The translations under genes and the position numbers were made by a program. The notes below the pieces were generated by a model. The model made no database searches. It saw only the letters and a list, made by a program, of their open reading frames with translations, and was not told the origin of the DNA. This document shows, piece after piece, positions 56,855-64,000 of a DNA stretch of 64,000 nt; position 1 is the stretch's first letter, and each line of letters opens with the position of its first letter. The stretch comes from Amycolatopsis sp. cg9 (lineage in GTDB: Bacteria > Actinomycetota > Actinomycetes > Mycobacteriales > Pseudonocardiaceae): positions 6,556,501 through 6,620,500 of the forward strand of contig NZ_CP166850.1 of NCBI RefSeq assembly GCF_041346945.1, read 5' to 3'.

Positions 56855-57856
56855 ATGGGCATCGGCGCCGGCACGTGGCTCGTCACCATCGGCGTCGTCC
56901 TGGCCTTGCTGGCCGTCGACCTCGTGCTCGCCGCGGTCCGGCCGCACCGGGTCGGGTTCGGCGAGGCGGTCGCGTGGTCGGTGGGCTACATCCTCGTCGC
57001 GGTGGCGTTCGGCGTCTGGCTGGCGCTGGCCCACGGCGGTGAGTTCGGCGCCGAGTACTTCGCCGGATACATCGTCGAAAAGAGCCTGTCGGTCGACAAC
57101 CTGTTCGTGTTCGTGATCATCATGACGACGTTCGCCGTCCCGGAGGAGCATCAGCACAAGGTGCTCACGTTCGGGATCGTGCTCGCCCTGGTGATGCGCG
57201 GGCTCTTCATCGCGCTCGGCGCCGCCCTGCTCGCGTTGTTCTCCTTCATGTTCCTGCTGTTCGGCCTGCTGCTGATCTTCACCGGCGTCCAGCTGTTCCG
57301 GCACCGCGACGCCGACCCCGACATCGAGCACAACCTCGTCGTGCGCACCGCGCGCCGCCTGCTGCCGGTGTCGGAGACCTACGACGGCGGCAGGCTGATC
57401 ACCACGGCCGGGGGACGGCGGCTCGTCACCCCGCTGGTGGTGGTCCTGGTCGCGATCGGCGGCGTCGACCTGCTGTTCGCGCTGGACTCGATCCCGGCGG
57501 TGTTCGGCGTGACCGACGAGCCCTTCATCGTCTTCGCCGCCAACGCCTTCGCGCTGCTGGGCCTGCGCGCGCTGTACTTCCTCGTGAAGGGACTGCTCGA
57601 CCGGCTGGTGTACCTCTCGGCCGGGCTCGCGGTGATCCTCGCGTTCATCGGCGTGAAGCTGATCCTGCACTGGGCGCACGTCGACATCGACGCGCGCGTC
57701 CCGGAGATCGCCACCCCGGTCAGCCTCGCGGTGATCATCGGCGTGCTCGCCGTGGTGACCGTCGCCAGCCTGGTCAAGACCCGGCGCGACCCCGGGGCGA
57801 AGGCGCACCCGGGCTCGCTGCGCGGGTCCGGCGAATCAGACCGCGAAGACCTGTGA
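56855..57856 (+). CDS. TerC-family integral membrane protein (metal-ion homeostasis)
   Basis: The 333-residue membrane protein has about nine helices and the TerC signature: [59 protein letters not shown] and later [43 protein letters not shown]. The conserved acidic residues (E-K-S-L-S-V-D-N and LDS-P) form the proposed metal site. TerC/Alx proteins are linked to manganese efflux and tellurite resistance. ATG 56855 follows GGGGGAG. Its 3' end overlaps the convergent VOC gene by 21 bp. Confidence 0.93.
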   Translation: MGIGAGTWLVTIGVVLALLAVDLVLAAVRPHRVGFGEAVAWSVGYILVAVAFGVWLALAHGGEFGAEYFAGYIVEKSLSVDNLFVFVIIMTTFAVPEEHQHKVLTFGIVLALVMRGLFIALGAALLALFSFMFLLFGLLLIFTGVQLFRHRDADPDIEHNLVVRTARRLLPVSETYDGGRLITTAGGRRLVTPLVVVLVAIGGVDLLFALDSIPAVFGVTDEPFIVFAANAFALLGLRALYFLVKGLLDRLVYLSAGLAVILAFIGVKLILHWAHVDIDARVPEIATPVSLAVIIGVLAVVTVASLVKTRRDPGAKAHPGSLRGSGESDREDL

Positions 57857-58252
57857 GTCGTCGGCGAACGCCTTGAACTCCAGGGCGTTGCCGGCCGGGT
57901 CGAGCAGGAACATCGTCCACTGCTCGCCGGGCTGCCCCTCGAACCGGAGGTAGGGCTCGATCACGAACGCCGTCCCGGCGGCGCGCAGCCGCTCCGCGAG
58001 CGCGTGGAACTCCTCGACGGCGAGGAGCAGGCCGAAGTGCGGCACCGGCACGTCGTGCCCGTCGACCGGGTTGTGCGCCCGCTCCGGCCGGGACGGCGCC
58101 AGGTGCGTGACGAACTGGTGGCCGTGCAGGTTCCAGTCGACCCACCTCTCGGCGCTGCGGCCCTGCTCGAGGCCGAGGACCTCGCCGTAGAAGCGGCGGG
58201 CGGCGGCCAGGTCGTCGACGGGCACGGCGAGGTGGAAGCGGGGGAGAGTCAT
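57836..58252 (-). CDS. VOC-superfamily (glyoxalase/dioxygenase-like) protein
   Basis: The 138-residue protein has the paired beta-alpha-beta-beta-beta VOC fold: [98 protein letters not shown]. Candidate metal ligands are the His of RFHLAV, a His in the second strand and the Glu of NALEFK. The substrate is unknown. It is divergent from a GntR/FCD regulator with only 22 bp between start codons, holding a palindrome, so its control by that regulator is likely. Confidence 0.88.
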   Translation of the reverse strand: MTLPRFHLAVPVDDLAAARRFYGEVLGLEQGRSAERWVDWNLHGHQFVTHLAPSRPERAHNPVDGHDVPVPHFGLLLAVEEFHALAERLRAAGTAFVIEPYLRFEGQPGEQWTMFLLDPAGNALEFKAFADDSQVFAV

Positions 58253-58257
58253 GTCTG

Positions 58258-58269
58258 AATGTTAACATT
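58258..58269. promoter_or_regulatory. GntR-type operator in a 22-bp divergent gap
   Basis: AATGTTAACATT is a perfect 12-bp palindrome between starts at 58252 (minus) and 58275 (plus). Because the gap is so small it must overlap both promoters or transcripts. Confidence 0.65.
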
Positions 58270-58274
58270 ACGAC

Positions 58275-58919
58275 ATGAGTGCTCAAGTGGCTCCCGCGCG
58301 GCGGCGCGGGCTGGCCGACGAGGTGGCCGACCGCATCCGCGACGCGATCTTCGACGGCGGGTACGCCCCGGGCAGCCAGCTGCGCGAGGCGGAGCTGGCG
58401 GCGGCGCTCGGCGTCAGCCGCGGACCGGTCCGGGAGGCGCTGCTCAAGCTGGAGCGCGAAGGGCTGGTCCGCGGCGAATGGCACCGGGGCACCACCGTCA
58501 CCGCACTGTCCGATGCGGACGTCGCCGAGCTGGACAGCCTGCGGGCGGCGCTCGAACAGCTCGCCGTCGCACTGGTGGTCGAGCGCGCGCCCGGCCTGGC
58601 GGAGATCGACGCCGTCGTCGGCCGCATGGAACGGGCGGCCGACGAACACGAGATGGTCCGCTGCGACCTCGCGTTCCACGACGCCGTCTACGCCGCCGCC
58701 GGTCACCGTCGCTTGCGCGAAGCGTGGGAAGCGATCCGCTCGCAGGTGCACCTGTTCCTGCTGACGCGGATCGGCGTCGAGTCCGCGGGCTACCTCGCCG
58801 GCATCCCCGCCGAGCACCGCGAACTCGCCGAGGCGCTGCGGGCGCGTGACCGGGAGGCCGCGCTCGAGCTCTTCGCCGTGCACCGCCGGCGCGCGGCCGA
58901 CGTCCTGCGCGGGAGTTGA
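58275..58919 (+). CDS. GntR-family (FadR/FCD) transcriptional regulator
   Basis: The 214-residue protein has an N-terminal winged helix (LADEVADRIRDAIFDGGYAPGSQLREAELAAALGVSRGPVREALLKLEREGLV) and a C-terminal FCD domain with metal-ligand pattern D...H (CDLAFHDAVYAAAGHRRL) plus His in IPAEHREL. FCD regulators bind small carboxylates. ATG 58275 lies 5 bp from the operator palindrome, so repression and possibly leaderless translation are expected. It is likely to control itself and the divergent VOC gene. Confidence 0.92.
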   Translation: MSAQVAPARRRGLADEVADRIRDAIFDGGYAPGSQLREAELAAALGVSRGPVREALLKLEREGLVRGEWHRGTTVTALSDADVAELDSLRAALEQLAVALVVERAPGLAEIDAVVGRMERAADEHEMVRCDLAFHDAVYAAAGHRRLREAWEAIRSQVHLFLLTRIGVESAGYLAGIPAEHRELAEALRARDREAALELFAVHRRRAADVLRGS

Positions 58920-58951
58920 CGGCGGCCGCGTCCGGCGCGGATCGTGGACGG

Positions 58952-59770
58952 ATGGCGACACGCATGGGTGCGCGGTTCACCGGCGATCTGGCCGAGCTGC
59001 GCTACGAACCGGTGGCGAAGCGGGTGCGGGCGGTCGCGGGTGGACGGACGTTCGCCGACTCGCGCCGCGCGGTGCTGGTCTGGGAGCCGAAGCGGGTCGT
59101 GCCGTCGTACGCCTTCCCGCTGCCGGACCTGCGGGCGACGCTGACCCCCGAGGCCGGCGAAGAAGCGGCGGCGCACCCGGTCCGGCTGGCCGAGGGCGGT
59201 CCGCCGGTCCTCGACCCGCGGACCGCGTTCGCCGTGCACACCTGCGCGGGCGAGCCGCTGACACCGGCCGGGGACGGCGTGACGCTGCCGGGCGCGGGCT
59301 TCCGGCCGGCCGACCCCGACCTCGCCGAGCACGTCATCCTCGACTTCGCGGCGTTCGACGAGTGGCTCGAGGAGGCCGAACCGATCGTCGGCCACCCGCG
59401 GGACCCGTTCGCGCGCATCGACGTCCGGCGCAGCGACAGCCGGGTCCGGATCGAGGTCGACGGCGTCGTCGTGGCGGACTCGGCCGCGCCCCGGATGCTG
59501 TTCGAAACCGGCATCACCACCCGCTTCTACCTGCCGCGCGAAGACGTCCGGATGGAGCTGCTCGCGCCGTCGGCCACCCGTACCACGTGTGCCTACAAAG
59601 GACACGCGAGCTACTGGTCGGTGGGCGCGCACCCTGATCTCGCCTGGACCTACGAGGAACCGCTGTCCGACGCGCGGGACGTCGCCGGGTACATCGCCTT
59701 CCTCACCGAACGCGCCGACGTCTTCCTCGACGGCGAACCGCAGCCGCGGCCGGTCACGCCGTGGTCATAG
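58952..59770 (+). CDS. DUF427-domain protein (two copies)
   Basis: The 272-residue protein has two DUF427 modules. The first contains RVRAVAGGRTFADSRRAVLVWEPKRVVPSYAFPLPDL; the second RIEVDGVVVADSAAPRMLFETGITTRFYLPREDVRMELLAPSATRTTCAYKGHASYWSV. The second copy keeps the usual CxYKGxAxYW motif. Function is unestablished. ATG 58952 is taken; ATG 58964 is possible and neither has a clear ribosome-binding site. It may be read with gntR (32 bp upstream). Confidence 0.85.
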   Translation: MATRMGARFTGDLAELRYEPVAKRVRAVAGGRTFADSRRAVLVWEPKRVVPSYAFPLPDLRATLTPEAGEEAAAHPVRLAEGGPPVLDPRTAFAVHTCAGEPLTPAGDGVTLPGAGFRPADPDLAEHVILDFAAFDEWLEEAEPIVGHPRDPFARIDVRRSDSRVRIEVDGVVVADSAAPRMLFETGITTRFYLPREDVRMELLAPSATRTTCAYKGHASYWSVGAHPDLAWTYEEPLSDARDVAGYIAFLTERADVFLDGEPQPRPVTPWS

Positions 59771-61714
59771 CACCAGGTCGCCCGGACCGCCGATCTCCCG
59801 CACCTCGCCGGTGGATTCCCGCTGTCCCAGCGGATCCGCGTCCGGCAGCTCGCCGAACGACAGCCCGGTGAGCTCGGCGACGCGGCGGACGGGCACCTGG
59901 TACGTGCGGTAGGCGCCGTAGCTGAACTCGCCCTCGACCTCCAGGCCCTTGATCAGCTCCTCCTGGCTCAGCAGGTACGCCGTCGCCGAGAGGGTGCCGT
60001 CGGACTTCACCATCGCGACGACCTTCCAGAACTGGCGCGGCAGCCGGACCCCGCGGTACCGGTCGTCGTCCTCGGCGAGGACCGGGCCGGTCAGCACGGT
60101 GACCTTGAGGTCGTGGTTGTCCGCGTTGTTCAGCACGTAGTCCTCGAGCCCGGCCCACGTGGTCTTGTTCTGGTTGAAGTCCTTGTGCTGCGGCGAACAG
60201 TTCGTGAAGTGGAACGTGTCGTCGTTGCCGAGCTGGGCGATCGCCTCCGTCGCGCCCCACGCGGGGTCGAGGCGGCGGACCAGGTGGCCGCGGTCGAGCG
60301 GGTTCGCCCGGTAGATCTCCTCGCCGACCTGCTCGGCCTCCTCGACCCGCGGGTCCAGCGACCAGTGGTCGGCTTCGCGGTGCAGCGACCGGCTGGTGCG
60401 CCCGTCGATGTTGACCGCGGTGAACAGCGCGAGCCGCCGCTCCTTGTGCAGCACGACGCTGAAGTGGTGGTACGGCAGGACGTACCGCGGCTCGGCGGTG
60501 GCCTGCCGGTTGAGCGCGGCCAGCGGCACGAGCGCGGCGGGCAGGGTGGGCAGCGGCACGGTGTGCCCGGGGAGGAAGGCCGGGTCGTAGCCCTCGCGGT
60601 TCGAGTAGTCCGGGTCGATCCGGCCGGTCTCCGGCCCGGCGGCCGGTGCCGGTTCGGCGCGCAGCCGGATGTCGACCGGCGTCGTCAGGGTGAGCACTTG
60701 CGGCCCGCCGTTCCCGGCGGCCGGCGCCGGCGCCGTGCGTTCGGCGCGGGTCGACAGCCGGTCGACGAGGGCCTGCTCCCCGGCGGTGAACCGCTGCGCG
60801 CGCAGGAAGGCCAGCAGCTTGCTGACCCGGATGCCTTCGTTGATGAAGCGGCCGAGCTCGGCGTGGTCGCCGGTGGGGACGCTCGCGTGGTGCAGCGCCA
60901 CGACCTCCCACTGGTCGTTGAACACCGGCGAGCCCGACGACCCGGGTTCGGTGTCGGTTTCGTAGTGCAGGAACTGCTCCAGCACGTCGACGACGCGGTT
61001 TTCGCGCAGGGCGACCTTCTTCTTCTCGCCCTTCGGGTGCTGGACGATCGTGACGAAATCGCCGACGATCGCCTTGCCTTCGGTGCCGATCAGCCGGTTG
61101 TACCCGAAGCCGCTCAGCTCGGCGGCGGACGCCCGGACGGCCACGAGCGCGAAATCGAGGTCCTCGTCGGCGGCGAAGAAGCGGCCGGGGTCCAGCCGGA
61201 ACGCGTGCACCGGCCGGGGCAGGCCGTCGACGCCGTCCTGGTAGTCGAACTCGATCACGCTGAACCCGGCCGTCGCCGCGTCGGGCAGCACGTGGTGGTT
61301 GGTGAGCAGCAGTTCCGGCGACACCAGCGACCCGGTGCCGTAGCCGGTGAGCCTGCCGTGCTCGTCGCGGATGTTCACCCGGCCCACGGCCGACGCGGCC
61401 CGCACGCCGCCTTCGAGGTAGCCGACGCCGAGGAGGTCGTCGGTGAGGATGATCCGTTCGAGGATCGCGCCCGCCGCCGCCATCGCTGCGGGCTCCCCGG
61501 CTTCGATCGCCGCCGGGCTGACCGGGCGCACGTCGGGGTGGTAGCGGGCGAGCCGGTCGATCCGGGTGGCCACGCGGCGCGGCTCGTCGGCCCTGGCGAT
61601 CCCGCCGGGGGTGCGGAGCAAGGCGATCCTGGCCCGGCGTTCGACGGTGCGGCGGTCCGCGCGCGCGGCGGCGGCCGCCTGCTGGTCGGTGGGCCGTTCG
61701 GTCTCGACGTCCAC
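59765..61714 (-). CDS. Cytoplasmic trypsin-like serine protease fused to a DNA/RNA non-specific (NUC) endonuclease
   Basis: The 649-residue protein has no signal peptide. Residues 1-100 are helical and charged with no known domain. A trypsin-like domain spans about 105-305: H141 (LTNHHVL), D187 (DEDLDFALV), S260 (EPGSSGSPVF). A linker (about 320-360) precedes a NUC endonuclease at about 365-640, with D474-R-G-H477 (LDRGHLVRR), N505 (FTNCSPQ) and the FNQNKTTW Asn region (514-516) for Mg2+. Both active sites look intact. An intracellular protease-nuclease fusion is unusual and suggests a regulated toxic effector. It is a single gene, convergent with the DUF427 gene (6-bp overlap). Confidence 0.88.
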   Translation of the reverse strand: MDVETERPTDQQAAAAARADRRTVERRARIALLRTPGGIARADEPRRVATRIDRLARYHPDVRPVSPAAIEAGEPAAMAAAGAILERIILTDDLLGVGYLEGGVRAASAVGRVNIRDEHGRLTGYGTGSLVSPELLLTNHHVLPDAATAGFSVIEFDYQDGVDGLPRPVHAFRLDPGRFFAADEDLDFALVAVRASAAELSGFGYNRLIGTEGKAIVGDFVTIVQHPKGEKKKVALRENRVVDVLEQFLHYETDTEPGSSGSPVFNDQWEVVALHHASVPTGDHAELGRFINEGIRVSKLLAFLRAQRFTAGEQALVDRLSTRAERTAPAPAAGNGGPQVLTLTTPVDIRLRAEPAPAAGPETGRIDPDYSNREGYDPAFLPGHTVPLPTLPAALVPLAALNRQATAEPRYVLPYHHFSVVLHKERRLALFTAVNIDGRTSRSLHREADHWSLDPRVEEAEQVGEEIYRANPLDRGHLVRRLDPAWGATEAIAQLGNDDTFHFTNCSPQHKDFNQNKTTWAGLEDYVLNNADNHDLKVTVLTGPVLAEDDDRYRGVRLPRQFWKVVAMVKSDGTLSATAYLLSQEELIKGLEVEGEFSYGAYRTYQVPVRRVAELTGLSFGELPDADPLGQRESTGEVREIGGPGDLVL

Positions 61715-61854
61715 GGTGCCTCCCCGTCCGAAACGGAAATCACCGCGTTAGTCGCATTCACCAGGGGCGTGTTACACGATTTCCGGTGTTTCGGCCGGAA
61801 TGTGATGTGGTCGATTCTGTCTTTTTCGAGATTGATGGAGAAAATAACCGCCCG

Positions 61855-63462
61855 CTAAGCGCGGACGGGCAGGACCACCGCCGACCCGGGGTGGACCTCC
61901 TGGTCGGCGGCGCGGAGGGTGACCGCCGTGGCGTGCGGCTCGCCGGTGCCCGGATTCCTGGCGTAGCGCGGGAAAGCGCCGCTGGAGACCTGGACGCGGA
62001 TGCGGTGCCCGCGCCGGAACCGGTGCGCGGTCGGCCAGAGCGTGACCCGGACGCCGGCGAGTTCGTCCGCGTTCGTCAAGCTGGTGAGGCCGTCGCAGAC
62101 ATTCACCGAGCGGCCAGCCGGATCGACGTCGCACAGCCGGACGAAGACGTCGGCGAACCGCAGGCTGGAGCGGAACCGGATTTCCGCGCTCACCTCACCG
62201 ACGATTTCCACGTCTTCGCCGAGTGCGGCCGTCGTGTAGGTGAGGACGTCGGCGCGGGCCTCCAGTGCCGCGTTGTCGACCCGGCCCGCGTCGGGGGCCA
62301 TGCGCACGCCACCGGCCGCGGGCGTCGGATCCGCGGGGTCGTAGCGGTAGCGGTCCGGTGCGGAACCGGCGGGCTCCCCGGTCGACAGGGCGCCACCGGG
62401 CTGGAGGTGGAACCGTTGCGGCGCATAGCCTTCCGGCGGCCACGACGCGAAGTCGCGCCAGTCTTCCTCGCCCATGACGTACAGCCGGACCGGCGCCCGT
62501 TCCGGCGGTTCCTCGCCGCGGGCGTGCGCGAGCCCGAACTCGAGGGTTTCCCGCAGGGCCAGGCCCGCGCCGCTGAGCAGGTCGGCGCGGCCGGCGTGGG
62601 TCCACGGCCCGACGGTGAGCCGCGGCCGCCGCCCGGCGTCCTGCAGGGCCCGGAAGTCGCGGAGCTGGCCCGGCAGGAAGATGTCGTACCAGCCGCCGAT
62701 CGAGCTGACGGGCACGGTGACGCCGGCGACGCGGGACCGGTGGTCGGCCGCGGCCCAGTGCGGGTCGTGCTCCGGGCGGGTGAGGATGTCCTGGAGGTAG
62801 CCGGAGCGGTGGCCGATGGCGACGACGTCGGCCTGGGAGAGCGGGAGCGTGGTCAGTGCCCGCGCGAGCTTCTTGGCCTGGGCGCGCTGCCGCAGCAGTG
62901 CGAAACGGCGCTCCTGGACCGCGACCTGGACGCCCCAGCCGAACGGTGTCTCCAGCGAAAAGCCGTCCTCGCGCAGGAATTCCAGCGTCAGCCCGGATTC
63001 GGTGACGTGCGGGATCATCGCCTTGACCTGCGGCGGCAGCCGGTCGGCGACGGCCCACTGCACGTACCCCAGGTAGCTGGCGCCGGTGAGCACGAGGGCG
63101 TCGCCGAACCACGGCTGCGCGATCACCCAGTCCAGCGTCGCCAGGCCGTCTTCGCGTTCCTGGCGCAGCGGGTCGAAGCCGCCGCCGGACCCGAAGCCGC
63201 CGCGGGTGCTCTGCACGAGCACCTGGAAGCCGCGTTCCGCCAGCGGCCGGGCCAGGATCGAGCCGAACACGCCCCGCCGCCCGTACGGCGTGCGCAGCAA
63301 CGCGGTCGGCAGTCCGGCGCCCGTGCGCGGTGCCCACCGGTCGGCGAGCAGCTCGGCGCCGTCGGGCATCGGGACGCGCAGGTCTCGCTGGACGACGAGG
63401 TCCCGGGTGGCCGGGCCGGGCAGCTTCAGCAGGCGTTCGGCGAGCAGGCTGATCGGCTTCAC
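61855..63462 (-). CDS. CocE/NonD-family alpha/beta hydrolase (X-Pro dipeptidyl-peptidase S15 fold)
   Basis: The 535-residue protein has VVQRDLRVPMPDGAELLADRW, TALLRTPYGRRG, VQSTRGGFGSGGGFDPLRQEREDGLATLDWVIAQPWFGDALVLTGASYLGYVQWAVAD (Ser of GASYLG), a cap, an acid in GGWYDIF and His in VGPWTHAG, and a C-terminal jelly-roll (IVGEVSAEIRFRSSLRFADVFVRLCDVDPAGRSVNVCDG). It hydrolyses esters, amides or acyl-prolyl peptides. GTG 63462 overlaps the TetR stop by 4 bp (GTGA), so it is the target gene of that regulator's operon. About 140 bp to its left (61715-61854) hold no gene. Confidence 0.9.
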   Translation of the reverse strand: MKPISLLAERLLKLPGPATRDLVVQRDLRVPMPDGAELLADRWAPRTGAGLPTALLRTPYGRRGVFGSILARPLAERGFQVLVQSTRGGFGSGGGFDPLRQEREDGLATLDWVIAQPWFGDALVLTGASYLGYVQWAVADRLPPQVKAMIPHVTESGLTLEFLREDGFSLETPFGWGVQVAVQERRFALLRQRAQAKKLARALTTLPLSQADVVAIGHRSGYLQDILTRPEHDPHWAAADHRSRVAGVTVPVSSIGGWYDIFLPGQLRDFRALQDAGRRPRLTVGPWTHAGRADLLSGAGLALRETLEFGLAHARGEEPPERAPVRLYVMGEEDWRDFASWPPEGYAPQRFHLQPGGALSTGEPAGSAPDRYRYDPADPTPAAGGVRMAPDAGRVDNAALEARADVLTYTTAALGEDVEIVGEVSAEIRFRSSLRFADVFVRLCDVDPAGRSVNVCDGLTSLTNADELAGVRVTLWPTAHRFRRGHRIRVQVSSGAFPRYARNPGTGEPHATAVTLRAADQEVHPGSAVVLPVRA

Positions 63463-64000
63463 CGGGACTCCTTCGTGAGCAGGTCGGTCACGACCGAGCG
63501 CACCCGCTCCAGCCGGTCGGTGAACCCGGCGGCGTCGAGCGGCTCCGGCCCCTCGACGACCCAGGTGTTGACGACCGCGGCGGCACCGCCGGTCAGGAAG
63601 GCGGCCAGGTCTTCGACGCCCTGCGCGTCGAGCCGGTCGCCGAGCACCCGGCCGATGTGCTGCCGGTTGAGTGGGAGGAACACGCTGGTCAGCGCTTTGT
63701 TGAGGGCGAACGCGGCCGGGCCGGTGAGCAGGGCCCGGTAGAACCGCCGGTGCGCGGCGAAGTGGCGGGCGAGGGCGAGCAGGGCCGCGCGGTCGTCGGG
63801 TTCGGGCGGGCCGTCCAGGAGCTCGCGCCGGACGAGGTCGAGCGCGGCTTCGAGGACGAGCGCGTCCCGGTCGCCGAACTGCTGGTAGAGCACCTGGCGG
63901 CTGACGTCGGCGGCGCCGGCGATGTCGGACACCGGCACGGCGGCCGTCCCCCGTTCGCCGACCAGCTCGACGGCGGCCCGCATCAGCGCGGTCCGCGACC
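63459..64000 (-). CDS. TetR-family regulator (5' end cut by window edge)
   Basis: At least 180 residues are visible. The HTH is complete (MRAAVELVGERGTAAVPVSDIAGAADVSRQVLYQQFGDRDALVLEAAL), but the frame stays open to the window end with in-line residues SRTAL before that Met, so the true start is probably beyond 64000. The C-terminal domain includes HFAAHRRFYRALLTGPAAFALNKAL. It overlaps the CocE/NonD hydrolase gene by 4 bp, so the two are co-translated. Confidence 0.85.
   Translation of the reverse strand, partial: SRTALMRAAVELVGERGTAAVPVSDIAGAADVSRQVLYQQFGDRDALVLEAALDLVRRELLDGPPEPDDRAALLALARHFAAHRRFYRALLTGPAAFALNKALTSVFLPLNRQHIGRVLGDRLDAQGVEDLAAFLTGGAAAVVNTWVVEGPEPLDAAGFTDRLERVRSVVTDLLTKESR

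Noticed and set aside
61781..61800. A small TTCCGG/CCGGAA hairpin downstream of the CocE/NonD hydrolase gene
   Set aside because: Only a 6-bp stem with an 8-nt loop; too weak to call a terminator.

Overview
The window is high-GC actinobacterial DNA with dense operons, ATGA/GTGA stop-start overlaps and many GTG starts. Several features point to a Pseudonocardiaceae member, most likely Amycolatopsis-like: F420-dependent enzymes, PucR and TetR regulators in abundance, and a family of short palindromes with the core GAATGA(C/G)TCATTC. That assignment is an inference; no rRNA or other marker gene is present.

Layout. 1-18 kb holds mixed housekeeping and accessory genes: a 5'-truncated SAH-hydrolase homologue, an F420 (LLM-class) oxidoreductase behind a MerR-type promoter, a low-complexity secreted repeat protein, a small alarmone synthetase, a P450-TetR operon divergent from a SnoaL-like gene, a secreted M14 carboxypeptidase, a LysE exporter, a J-domain/NERD fusion, an aryl/acyl-CoA ligase, an unusual solute-binding protein, a decayed IS5-family element, and galM.

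18.6-34.6 kb is a lipid-assembly locus: MMPL exporter - MFS exporter - fatty acyl-AMP ligase (FAAL) - 2090-aa Pks13-like polyketide synthase - acyl-CoA carboxylase beta subunit - antigen-85-like secreted esterase - secretory lipase, with a convergent cutinase-like esterase. The FAAL-PKS-AccD order and the Pks13-type tail match the mycolate condensation operon (fadD32-pks13-accD4) of mycobacteria, but this PKS carries an extra DH-KR block. Two paralogous PucR-type regulators bracket the locus. This is the best candidate here for an undescribed system: a Pks13-type condensation pathway for a reduced branched lipid, with its own export and transfer proteins.

37-51.7 kb is a nearly complete cluster for degrading the steroid C/D rings (HIP pathway): two SDRs, echA20, ipdA, ipdB and ipdC, followed by an F420-dependent glucose-6-phosphate dehydrogenase. 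Convergent to these are fadA6, ipdF and fadE30, which diverge from fadD3, a crotonase-fold protein, and fadE31, fadE32 and fadE33. Both promoter regions carry AGAAC-n2-GTTCT dyads that fit the published KstR consensus.

51.7-64 kb is accessory: a flavin monooxygenase with a GAF regulator, an array of palindromes, a sigma factor with a zinc-finger tail, a TetR, TerC, a VOC protein divergent from a GntR, a DUF427 protein, a cytoplasmic trypsin-nuclease fusion, a CocE/NonD hydrolase, and a TetR cut by the window end.
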